Under the pieces are notes generated by a model that was given only the letters and a program-made list of their open reading frames with translations, was not told the DNA's origin and did no database searches. Source: a virus. From it: a DNA stretch of 33,619 bases. The DNA lies in IMG/VR virus record IMGVR_UViG_3300034061_004968, positions 1 through 33,619 of that record, one strand, 5' to 3'. This document shows, piece by piece, positions 1 through 6,527 of this stretch. The translations under genes and the position numbers were made by a program. How positions within the stretch are numbered: position 1 is the first letter of the stretch; the number at the start of each line of letters is the position of its first letter.

Positions 1-261
1 ATCAAGTAAATCATAAAGATATATTCCTTCCTCTACAATTTCATTATAAACTACTTTTTTTCCCTGTAAAAGATCATCAACTTTAATTGCTGATGCTTTA
101 ATCTTTTCTTTACCGAACGAATGATTATTGGAACATTTTATTTCAGATCCATCATCAAATATTATCCAATGATAAAAAGGTTTGTATATTTTTTGAATTC
201 CAGAAAAAGATTTAAATCCAGATGGAGTTTTTACTGTAATATTTTTATTAAGTTTAAACAT
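1..261 (-). CDS. C-terminal intein fragment (IntC) of split large terminase, partial
   Basis: This is an 87-codon open frame, uninterrupted from an ATG at 261 to the window edge. It encodes the larger part of a HINT (intein splicing) domain. Visible signals are a beta-rich start, a W-I-I-F-D-D-G-S-E-I-K strand (residues 32-42), and an intein block B with S44-N-N-H47, where H47 would be the block-B histidine. The N-terminal Cys block is missing because it sits on the terminase N-fragment (855-941). The pattern closely resembles, from memory, the C-fragment of the atypical split intein AceL-TerL. By that comparison about 16 residues, including the final His-Asn and the Cys+1 of the nuclease half, lie outside the window. 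The ATG overlaps the endonuclease stop by 8 nt (ATGTTTAA), suggesting translational coupling. No strong ribosome site is visible. Inferred role: associates with the 29-residue IntN and splices the two terminase halves in trans. Confidence 0.85.
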   Translation of the reverse strand, partial: MFKLNKNITVKTPSGFKSFSGIQKIYKPFYHWIIFDDGSEIKCSNNHSFGKEKIKASAIKVDDLLQGKKVVYNEIVEEGIYLYDLLD

Positions 262-823
262 TTGCCCAACACTCTTTTAAAATAATTCTCTTTATTCCCT
301 GTGGCGTTAAATTATAGTTTTCTGCATATTTCTTACAAAATGCTTGAAGATATGATAATTCCTTTCCATTTTTCATAATCATACCAACATTTTGCAAGTC
401 TGGTTTTTCATTATATAGTTTTCTTAATTCTTTTATTTGTTCATCATTAATTTTTCTAGTAAAAACTTTACCTTTTCTAGATTCAATCATTTTTTCTATA
501 GTTTCTTCAGAAAAGCAATTTTTTATTCCTTTGTTCCAAGGAATATTACCTTTTTTTACCCCACCAACTCCCTTCCTTTCATAATTATCAAATCCTTCGC
601 CGCCTGTAGATTTATTCCATCCATTTTTAAAAGTATCAAATTTTTCTATGTAAAAAATTTCTGCTTCTTTTGCTTTTTCTGAAATATCTATCTGCTCACT
701 TATTTCAAAAATATGTGGAGGTTTATTTCTCATATGCTCTCTTTTTCTAGCATCTAAATTTTGAGTTTGTCCAACATATTTGACATTTCCATTTAAGTCT
801 TTAAGAAAGTAAATATAATACAT
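254..823 (-). CDS. GIY-YIG homing endonuclease, free-standing, in the intein break
   Basis: A 189-aa GIY-YIG family endonuclease. The N-terminus carries Y3-I-Y and Y16-V-G (the two namesake motifs), R26 and H30 in A-R-K-R-E-H, a likely catalytic Glu at E55 and an Asn at N70 followed by S-T-G-G-E-G. These match the order of key residues in I-TevI-type enzymes. Residues about 92-120 (G-N-I-P-W-N-K-G-I ... S-R-K-G-K) look like a NUMOD3-type DNA-binding motif. The last 60 residues are helical and could form a helix-turn-helix. The gene lies exactly between the two halves of a split terminase intein, in a third reading frame, 28 nt after the N-half stop and overlapping the C-half start. A perfect late promoter box lies 9 nt before its ATG, with no Shine-Dalgarno sequence. 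Expected role: cutting intein-free terminase alleles to spread the element. Its target site is not visible here. Confidence 0.9.
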   Translation of the reverse strand: MYYIYFLKDLNGNVKYVGQTQNLDARKREHMRNKPPHIFEISEQIDISEKAKEAEIFYIEKFDTFKNGWNKSTGGEGFDNYERKGVGGVKKGNIPWNKGIKNCFSEETIEKMIESRKGKVFTRKINDEQIKELRKLYNEKPDLQNVGMIMKNGKELSYLQAFCKKYAENYNLTPQGIKRIILKECWANV

Positions 824-832
824 TTTTTTAAT

Positions 833-840
833 TATTTATA
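833..840 (-). promoter_or_regulatory. T4-type late promoter box (TATAAATA)
   Basis: An exact TATAAATA on the minus strand, in the 28-nt gap between the terminase N-half stop and the endonuclease ATG. In T4, transcription starts about 5-7 nt past this box, which would leave a leader of only a few nucleotides before the ATG at 823. It would drive the endonuclease and the downstream IntC-terminase nuclease gene independently of the N-half. Confidence 0.75.
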
Positions 841-851
841 ATCCAAAAAAC

Positions 852-1733
852 TTACATTCGTTCATATAAATCTTCCATAGAAATTTTTTGAGGAATATCA
901 TCTGCATCTAAAATTTCTATGGTTGTATCTCCACTTAAACACTCAAACTCAACTTTAAACTGTTGATCTGAAGTGTTTGCAATAGTTTGTTTTTTCCACT
1001 CTTCGTCTCTTCCAGGAACTTCACTCCAATGAACGTCTGTAAAAACATATTCATTCTTACCCTTTTCGGCATCATGCCACATTCGGTAGAAGTGATTCAT
1101 ACCGTGAGGCGTAGAAACTATAATAACTTTTGTTTGCTTACCTGAAGTAATAGTGGGATAAACAGATGCAAAGAATGAATCTGCAATATGATTTGGAACG
1201 AATGCAAATTCGTCCAAGAATAGAATGTTAAAAGACATTCCTCGAACAGCAGATGCAGAAGTGGATGCCGCTAAAATCTTTGAACCATTCTCAAGTTCTA
1301 GAGAACCTTTGTTCCAAGATATGATACCTTGTTGCATCCACTTTGGTAGATTCTCATAAGCAGTCTGAAGACGGTCTAGAAGTTCTCTAGCAGTTGCTGC
1401 TTTGTTTGCAAGAATACCAATATTTACGTTATCGTTGAAAACTGCATAATGCAATAAAAAAGACACCACAGTTGTAGACTTACCAGTCTGTCGTGGCATC
1501 TTACATATATTAAATCTATGATTATGAAAGTTATTGATTAACTTTTCTTGGAAATGATATGGTTTAAAATTTTGTAGTCCATGATCAAGGGTTACAATTT
1601 TTACATAATTATTTGCAAAATAAACTGGATCATCTTTACACTTAACAAACTCAAGAATTTGTTCTTGAGTAAATTCAATAGGAGTATTTGCTTTTTTTAG
1701 TAACGGATTGCCAAGATAGACATCATTTGACAT
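852..1733 (-). CDS. gp17: Large terminase (gp17-like) ATPase half fused to split-intein N-fragment
   Basis: The first 264 residues are the ATPase half of a T4-like packaging motor (T4 gp17 is 610 aa). Walker A is M79-P-R-Q-T-G-K85-S; Walker B is I-L-F-L-D174-E175; the coupling motif is V-S-T-P-H-G at 206-211. The sequence then leaves the family at V-E-F-E | C265 and continues with C-L-S-G-D-T-T-I-E-I and S-M-E-D-L-Y-E-R-M before a TAA. This is an intein block A with its nucleophilic Cys1. The break falls near the ATPase/nuclease boundary, so the nuclease half must come from a separate gene beyond position 1. A GAGG Shine-Dalgarno precedes the ATG, and the gene starts 17 nt after the upstream stop. 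The truncation is not decay: both motifs and the intein fragment are intact. Role: powers DNA packaging into proheads with gp16, once spliced. Confidence 0.92.
   Translation of the reverse strand: MSNDVYLGNPLLKKANTPIEFTQEQILEFVKCKDDPVYFANNYVKIVTLDHGLQNFKPYHFQEKLINNFHNHRFNICKMPRQTGKSTTVVSFLLHYAVFNDNVNIGILANKAATARELLDRLQTAYENLPKWMQQGIISWNKGSLELENGSKILAASTSASAVRGMSFNILFLDEFAFVPNHIADSFFASVYPTITSGKQTKVIIVSTPHGMNHFYRMWHDAEKGKNEYVFTDVHWSEVPGRDEEWKKQTIANTSDQQFKVEFECLSGDTTIEILDADDIPQKISMEDLYERM
855..941 (-). other. Intein N-fragment (IntN), 29 residues
   Basis: Codons for C265 to M293 of the terminase N-half. They begin with the splicing nucleophile Cys and the C-L-S-G-D-T block-A pattern, and end with the amphipathic I-S-M-E-D-L-Y-E-R-M. 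Most natural split inteins break after block B, giving N-fragments near 100 residues. This one breaks right after block A, as in the AceL-TerL type (about 25 residues). An acidic D-A-D-D stretch sits in the middle. Confidence 0.85.
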
Positions 1734-1750
1734 AATAAATTAACCTCAAT

Positions 1751-3658
1751 TTACCATTTAACTTTATTGGACCAGAAGGCGGCACTCATTTTTCCCTTTG
1801 CAATATTTTTTGCGTGTCTTGTTTTAAATTTGCGACGACGACTTGCATACTCTTCAGATTCTCCTTTTTTCTTTGGGGAACCTTTAACACCAAGTTGTCC
1901 GAAACGAATTAATTTTTCTTCCCCACCTTCACAAGCCTTTACAACGTGAGATTTGCCAGTTTCGCCAGAACCGTGTGCTTCAGCCTTTGGATTATTGCAC
2001 TTCATTTCAGACTTTTTTGCTTCTGATATTTCAACCTCTTCCCCCATAGTTTTTATATATGCTCTACTTGGTCCTGGTTTTGCCGAACTTCCTCCCTGAG
2101 GACCACACATCTGAATGAGCGGTTGTCCTGGATGAATCTCTGAAATTGAATGATAAATTACAACAGATCCAGGATAAACTTTTTGGAGTTCATCATTAAT
2201 TTCTTTTCTTGATGGAGTTTTAACCTGGGGGAAAAACATCTTCATAGAATAATATTTTCCTCTCCAAGAAAGAGTTACTGCAATAACATTTCCAGTTTGT
2301 GCTTGAAGTCTTGTTGCCTCACTTACTTGAGACTTAAATCCTCTAATTGGTTCTGGTTTAATAATATCGACAACTTCAGCAAAAGTATTTCCGTCAGCAT
2401 CTTCAATAGTTACATCTTCTGCTTTTACGCAAGAACCTTTATCAAACTCTTTAGTTCCTTTTTTTCTTTTATAACCTGGCCAACATTTTTCATCTAATAT
2501 TTCCCTTGTAATTTTATCAACCAAAGTTTCTTCAAATTTGGGTAAAGTAACACCAACAACTTTCTTTGCTTTTTGTGGTAATTGTGCTTGTTGTGCGGTT
2601 GTCATATTAGCAATTTTTTTTGCCGCGGATGACATCTTAGTTTTTTTATGTTTTTCTGGATCTATCTCATACCCAAAAGATTCTTCCATTTCTCCGCTTG
2701 CAATATAATCTGCTGCAGTATCGATATAATCTGCTGCTTTAGTAATTTTTGACTGAACCCATGCTTCTAAATCTCCCTCACCTTTACCAACTTTTGATTT
2801 GATCCTTTTTACTGCATCTTCAATGGTTTTGAGTTCTGATCTTGCCATTGAGTACTCTTCATCCTTTACAGAAACCTTATCCCATGCCTTTTCGCCATAA
2901 GAACATTCAGATCTTGTTTCTCTTTTGTCACATAAAGGACAGTATCTTTCTTCTTCGTGCATAGTTTCCTCCGATTTAGTTCCCCAGTTTGCAGCACCAA
3001 CATTACGACACTTTACAAGTGCTCCAGAAGCATATGCACTTGGCCAAACAGAATATCTAGATTTTACCTTATGGTAACAAGCGTCTTTTTTGCCACTACC
3101 TTTACCCGGTTTGTCTTTTGCTTCTTGTACGTCCATTTCCTCTTTCATTTTCTTTTTAGGTGAATCCGTAGAAACATATGTTGGTTTTGCAGCTCCAGTT
3201 TTTTCTTGTTGTCCAGGATCTGCTGCTTTTTTTCTTCTTGCTGCTGAACGTCTTTCTGCGGAAGTCATGCTTGCTCTTTTTTCAGACGAAACGCATTTTG
3301 GAACCCCTTCGCCTGGTTCGTCACTTGCACAAGTTCCTCCAGTTAACACATTAACCCAGCCAGGTTTTTTATCTGTTGATTCCGAATCTTGAAACCATTT
3401 ATGAAGTTTATTTTCTTTTACATCTTTAAATTTTCTATGATGCTTTTTGGCATCTGCTTCCATTTTTTTCAAACGAGTATAATAGTCTGGAATCTCATCT
3501 AAGTGTTGAAGAGCAATATTACGAGCAAGTTCATGATCTTGAGTGTGTTCATGCTCAATAGGTTCCCCCATATCAAGTTGCTTTTGTATAAAAGAAACGT
3601 CAAGACGATGCTTCTTTGCGATTTGCTCAACGGTTTTATGCGACTTGATTTTGGGCAT
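1751..3658 (-). CDS. Mosaic lysine-rich protein of unknown function between gp16 and gp17
   Basis: A 635-aa protein that I recognise only as cyanophage-type modules. Residues 1-70 (start M-P-K-I-K-S-H-K-T-V-E-Q-I-A-K-K-H) look like the DUF5661 type. About 105-165 is a small basic block with T-G-G-T-C-A-S-D-E-P-G and R-R-S-A-A-R-R-K-K-A. About 195-225 has K-S-R-Y-S-V-W-P-S-A-Y-A-S-G, a string common in phage hypotheticals. A C-P-L-C motif with a third nearby Cys follows. Near 395 comes E-K-C-W-P-G-Y-K. About 445-515 is a beta-rich domain (A-V-T-L-S-W-R-G-K-Y-Y). The last 80 residues include L-I-R-F-G-Q-L-G-V-K-G and a basic end with F-W-S-N-K-V-K-W. There is no membrane segment or signal peptide. 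It has its own late promoter box. Position suggests a packaging-related or packaged DNA-binding protein, which is inference only. Names of the DUFs are from memory. Confidence 0.8.
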   Translation of the reverse strand: MPKIKSHKTVEQIAKKHRLDVSFIQKQLDMGEPIEHEHTQDHELARNIALQHLDEIPDYYTRLKKMEADAKKHHRKFKDVKENKLHKWFQDSESTDKKPGWVNVLTGGTCASDEPGEGVPKCVSSEKRASMTSAERRSAARRKKAADPGQQEKTGAAKPTYVSTDSPKKKMKEEMDVQEAKDKPGKGSGKKDACYHKVKSRYSVWPSAYASGALVKCRNVGAANWGTKSEETMHEEERYCPLCDKRETRSECSYGEKAWDKVSVKDEEYSMARSELKTIEDAVKRIKSKVGKGEGDLEAWVQSKITKAADYIDTAADYIASGEMEESFGYEIDPEKHKKTKMSSAAKKIANMTTAQQAQLPQKAKKVVGVTLPKFEETLVDKITREILDEKCWPGYKRKKGTKEFDKGSCVKAEDVTIEDADGNTFAEVVDIIKPEPIRGFKSQVSEATRLQAQTGNVIAVTLSWRGKYYSMKMFFPQVKTPSRKEINDELQKVYPGSVVIYHSISEIHPGQPLIQMCGPQGGSSAKPGPSRAYIKTMGEEVEISEAKKSEMKCNNPKAEAHGSGETGKSHVVKACEGGEEKLIRFGQLGVKGSPKKKGESEEYASRRRKFKTRHAKNIAKGKMSAAFWSNKVKW

Positions 3659-3678
3659 AAAAAATTAATATCTTTTTA

Positions 3679-3686
3679 TATTTATC
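3679..3686 (-). promoter_or_regulatory. Late promoter box (GATAAATA)
   Basis: GATAAATA on the minus strand overlaps the gp16 stop codon, 20 nt upstream of the 635-aa gene's ATG. It fits the NATAAATA late consensus of T4-like phages. The gene behind it has no visible Shine-Dalgarno sequence. Confidence 0.6.
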
Positions 3687-4116
3687 ATTCTACACTTCCT
3701 TCAGTTTGTTGCTTTAGAAGTTTTGCTAATTCTGCTGTAGATCCAACAAAAAGTGCATTGTTAACTGTTGTTGGTCCTTTTTGTTTTTCTTCTTCAATAT
3801 CTTTAAGTTTCTTTTGGAGATCCATCAACTTATCTGTAGCATCTGCAACATTCTTAATTAATTGTCCAGCAACCTCATATGCTCTTGGCATTTCACTTTC
3901 TTGAGCAAGTTCCAGAATACCGTTGATTGCTTCTTGTCCTTTTTCTATGATTGAGTAAAGATTTCCTCTTGTATACTCATAATCTTTCTTAACATCATCA
4001 ATAGTAGAAGATATTTTTTCAATTTCACTGGAAACCTTCTCTGACTCTGCAGGTATTATTTCTGCATCAACGTTAAAAGTTTTATTAATCTCGTCAAATT
4101 TCTTTGTCATTTTCAT
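3685..4116 (-). CDS. gp16: Small terminase subunit, gp16-like
   Basis: A 143-aa, mostly helical protein (T4 gp16 is 164 aa). The central stretch P-R-A-Y-E-V-A-G-Q-L-I-K ... L-K-D-I matches the T4 gp16 pattern P-R-x-x-E-V ... M-K-D-I. The C-terminal N-N-A-L-F-V-G-S-T-A-E-L matches T4's N-A-T-V-F-M-G-S-P-T-E-L. In T4 it forms an oligomeric ring that recognises concatemeric DNA and stimulates gp17 ATPase. Strong coiled-coil character is visible around residues 75-110. Its start overlaps the gp15 stop by 4 nt (ATGA). A second ATG two codons in is possible. It is read just before the mosaic protein and the split terminase, so both terminase subunits lie in one transcription direction. Confidence 0.88.
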   Translation of the reverse strand: MKMTKKFDEINKTFNVDAEIIPAESEKVSSEIEKISSTIDDVKKDYEYTRGNLYSIIEKGQEAINGILELAQESEMPRAYEVAGQLIKNVADATDKLMDLQKKLKDIEEEKQKGPTTVNNALFVGSTAELAKLLKQQTEGSVE

Positions 4117-5114
4117 AAAATGTTCTCACTAAATCCAAAATCATCTCCAGTTTTAATCAAAGCATTATCCGCAGCAGTTATTTTATAAACTGCAGATCCT
4201 AAAACGTGGGAAGATGCTTTTGTATTGTCCGCACCTCTTGTGACTGTAAGAACGTTGCCTGCTTTTTTATCAACGTACATTTCTTCTTCATCTATGTAAA
4301 TATATGTATTAGAAACAATAGATGAAGCATCATTAACTTCAACTAAAGTATCAATATCAGATATATTCTTAGAAAGATTTGTGGTGATATTGCCAGTATA
4401 ATTTTTAGTAGCTCTTGGTTCTATCGAGTAAACAACTTCTCTTGTTGGAGTTGAAGTAGAATCTCCAGAAATGAGACCAATAGAAACCTTCTTGATGATA
4501 TCTGTAGAAACAGCAGATGATGGACCAAAAAGATATGTTTTTGCAGTAAATCTTAAAGTATAAATCAAAGACCTTCTTTGTGAAAAATCACCTTCATAGT
4601 CATCACTCATTGATATGCTGTTTAATATAACTGGCATATCTCGCTTTTCTCCTATTTCAGAGACTAAATCAATCGTAATATTATATGCCGGTTGAAAATA
4701 TGGTAAAATTTGTTCGATTATTTGAAGCATATCATCATTTAACTTTGTAAATATGCTCAATTCAAAATCAAGATTATATGGTACTGGTAGATATGTTTTT
4801 CTTTGTTGAGTTTTATCTGAAACTGATGAAGATAAAAATGTTTGAACAGTTGAAGATTTTCTAGAACCATCATAAGATATCCCAACAAGTTCAAAGGACA
4901 TTCTTGGTAATGTTATTTGAACTGGTTTATTTAAATCTGGAGATTGTTCTAATCTAGCTAGAAATTTTTGAGTTGGACCATATGCCAAAGGAACTTTTAT
5001 TACACTAACATTAGAACCAGAACTGTCTTTATGCTTTATAGTAATATCATTAAATAACGATCCAAAAGACACAATTGTCTTTCTAAAAATTTCGTTGTAA
5101 AAATATTCAAACAT
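4113..5114 (-). CDS. gp15: Tail completion/sheath terminator protein, gp15-like
   Basis: A 333-aa protein (T4 gp15 is 272 aa). The start M-F-E-Y-F-Y-N-E-I-F-R parallels T4's M-F-G-Y-F-Y-N-S-S-F-R. The segment F-E-L-S-I-F-T-K ... Q-I-I-E-Q-I-L-P-Y-F-Q-P (about 117-142) is the strongest family signature. In T4, gp15 caps the tail tube and sheath and joins the tail to the neck. Residues about 240-316 are not part of the T4 protein. They form a small module with Y-I-D-E-E-E-M-Y-V and V-T-R-G-A-D-N-T-K-A-S-S-H, also found in the 833-aa and giant proteins of this window. A short tail (D-D-F-G-F-S-E-N-I-L) follows. The gene sits 35 nt after gp14 behind a late promoter box, without a clear Shine-Dalgarno sequence. 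Confidence 0.92.
   Translation of the reverse strand: MFEYFYNEIFRKTIVSFGSLFNDITIKHKDSSGSNVSVIKVPLAYGPTQKFLARLEQSPDLNKPVQITLPRMSFELVGISYDGSRKSSTVQTFLSSSVSDKTQQRKTYLPVPYNLDFELSIFTKLNDDMLQIIEQILPYFQPAYNITIDLVSEIGEKRDMPVILNSISMSDDYEGDFSQRRSLIYTLRFTAKTYLFGPSSAVSTDIIKKVSIGLISGDSTSTPTREVVYSIEPRATKNYTGNITTNLSKNISDIDTLVEVNDASSIVSNTYIYIDEEEMYVDKKAGNVLTVTRGADNTKASSHVLGSAVYKITAADNALIKTGDDFGFSENIL
4167..4397 (-). other. Inserted 'E-x-x-Y ... RG' module in gp15
   Basis: Codes residues 240-316 of gp15: a beta-type module with a strand ending D-E-E-E-M-Y, then V-T-R-G and S-S-H-V-L-G-S-A-V-Y. The same order (E-x-I-x-Y, then RG, then often H-x-x-G) recurs in the 833-aa protein (about 432-493) and in the giant gp7-like protein (about 138-211 and 3156-3230). 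Confidence 0.6.
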
Positions 5115-5137
5115 TTTATTATTAAAATTTTATATAA

Positions 5138-5145
5138 TATTTATT
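5138..5145 (-). promoter_or_regulatory. Late promoter box (AATAAATA)
   Basis: AATAAATA on the minus strand, 23 nt upstream of the gp15 ATG, in the 35-nt gap after gp14. It fits NATAAATA. The surroundings are extremely A+T-rich, which lowers specificity. Confidence 0.5.
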
Positions 5146-5149
5146 TAAA

Positions 5150-6526
5150 TCACAATGTGCCAAAAGGATTTGACTCGCTAAAATCAATAACTTTATCTGC
5201 TTCTTCCTCTATAACATCATTTTGAGAATAAGGATCAACAAGATTGTCTGATTTTAGTGTTCTTAATTTATATGATGCCCCACTTGTAGATCCCGTAATA
5301 GTTTCTCCTGGTGAAAAAGATCCGCTTACAATAAAAACCTCAAGTTTATTATTATTTGAATCCCAAGAATTTACTCTTGCAGTAGTTCCGGAAGTCGATC
5401 CAGTTACAATTTCATTGTACCTAAATGATCCTGTTCCACTTGAACCTGGACCTGCTATTGTAATAATTGGTGCGACGGTATAACCTATTCCCGCATCTCT
5501 CAGTCTTATTTGAGTAACAGTTCCAGCAGAACTTACTACGGCATAACCAACTGCAGTATTTCCTATTCCAGGACCACTAAACGTTACTGTTGGTGATGCT
5601 GAATATCCAGAACCTCCATTTGTTACAGTAACAAACCCAACAATACCATCACCTATTACTGCTGTTGCTGCAACTCCACTTCCACCGCCTCCAATAAAAG
5701 CAATAGCGGGGGCAACTGTGTAACCATAACCAGAATTAATAACTTCAACACCTTGAACTTTTAATGACGATGTTCCATTACAGTCGATCAAGTTTCCGAT
5801 CATCGTTGCAACACCAACTGCAGTATATCCTCCAGATGGAGCAGAAGAAATTGCCACCTTTGGTGCAGTATTGAATCCACTTCCTCTATTAGTTACTCTA
5901 ATAAATCTAACTCCACCATTTACAATATTTGCAACTGCAGAAGCAGTAACCGCCGCCCCAACAACAGTTAATGTTTGTATGTAACCTTGATTTTGAATGT
6001 TGTCATCTATTTCTTCGATATTTGTGTCAACAACTTCATCTTCATATCTAAAGAGTTCGCATCTCAATTCATAAACATAATTCTTTTGAAGTTGATAAAA
6101 AGGTTGTTCGTGTTCTACATATTTGATCTCAAATAATCTATCCCCCAATGGAAAATAAATTAAATCTCCTTCTTTAGGTCTTGTAGATAATTTTATACTA
6201 TTTAAATTTTTTATTAGAGGACTAATGTAAGTTTCAAATCTCTCTTTGGAAATTATTAAACTCAAATCATCAAGATCCTGGATACCAAATTTTGACAGTA
6301 TGGTTCCTGTTCCGCCATAACCATCATAACTATTGACATATGCTTCTAAAGGATAAGCATTATCAAATATTGATTGTATAACCTCTTTTATTACAGTTTT
6401 TTCTGTAATAAATTTTCTTGGTATATAATAAACTTCAACACCATACATTCTGATTTGTTCATTTATCAGATCTTGTATTAAACCTTGTTCCGAAGAGGAA
6501 CCTTGTAGAAAAAATGGATTTAGCAT
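5150..6526 (-). CDS. gp14: Neck protein gp14-like with internal repeat insertion
   Basis: A 458-aa protein against 256 aa in T4. Residues 1-177 follow T4 gp14: N-P-F-F, V-E-V-Y-Y-I-P-R, I-L-S-K-F-G-I-Q, R-P-K-E-G-D-L-I-Y-F-P-L, V-E-H-E-Q-P-F-Y-Q-L and C-E-L-F-R-Y. The final 33 residues (ending K-V-I-D-F-S-E-S-N-P-F-G-T-L) look like the normal gp14 end. Between them, about 184-424, lie four G-x-G-Y/F-x-x-x-P repeats and a module with G-S-T-S-G-T and G-S-T-S-G-A. In T4, gp13 and gp14 form the neck on the portal vertex that seals the head and accepts the tail. The insert would probably decorate the outside of the neck. The gene starts 1 nt after gp13, with an AGGA ribosome site inside the gp13 end. 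Confidence 0.92.
   Translation of the reverse strand: MLNPFFLQGSSSEQGLIQDLINEQIRMYGVEVYYIPRKFITEKTVIKEVIQSIFDNAYPLEAYVNSYDGYGGTGTILSKFGIQDLDDLSLIISKERFETYISPLIKNLNSIKLSTRPKEGDLIYFPLGDRLFEIKYVEHEQPFYQLQKNYVYELRCELFRYEDEVVDTNIEEIDDNIQNQGYIQTLTVVGAAVTASAVANIVNGGVRFIRVTNRGSGFNTAPKVAISSAPSGGYTAVGVATMIGNLIDCNGTSSLKVQGVEVINSGYGYTVAPAIAFIGGGGSGVAATAVIGDGIVGFVTVTNGGSGYSASPTVTFSGPGIGNTAVGYAVVSSAGTVTQIRLRDAGIGYTVAPIITIAGPGSSGTGSFRYNEIVTGSTSGTTARVNSWDSNNNKLEVFIVSGSFSPGETITGSTSGASYKLRTLKSDNLVDPYSQNDVIEEEADKVIDFSESNPFGTL
5255..5977 (-). repeat. GG-x-GY repeat array inserted in gp14
   Basis: Codes residues about 184-424 of gp14. Four protein-level repeats are centred near residues 216, 268, 308 and 348. 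Each has a valine-rich strand, then G-S/Y/I-G-Y/F-x-x-x-P, then a hydrophobic strand. Two 'G-S-T-S-G' motifs follow. The DNA copies have diverged, so this is old duplication and not a fresh tandem repeat. Confidence 0.75.
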
Positions 6527-6527
6527 G

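Noticed and set aside
437-682. Plus-strand open frames opposite the endonuclease and other genes
   Set aside because: They are Phe/Ser-rich reverse shadows of A+T-rich minus-strand genes, without coding signals of their own.
254-850. Group I intron carrying the endonuclease
   Set aside because: The flanking coding sequences are intein fragments and not direct terminase sequence. The 28-nt gap on one side and the 8-nt overlap on the other leave no room for an intron core.
852-1733. Terminase N-half as a frameshifted or decayed pseudogene
   Set aside because: ATPase motifs are intact and the C-terminal 29 residues are a proper intein start. The matching HINT remainder is found downstream.
5255-5977. 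Repeats in gp14 as CRISPR-like or tandem DNA repeats
   Set aside because: They are similar only at protein level, with irregular spacing, and lie within one coding frame.
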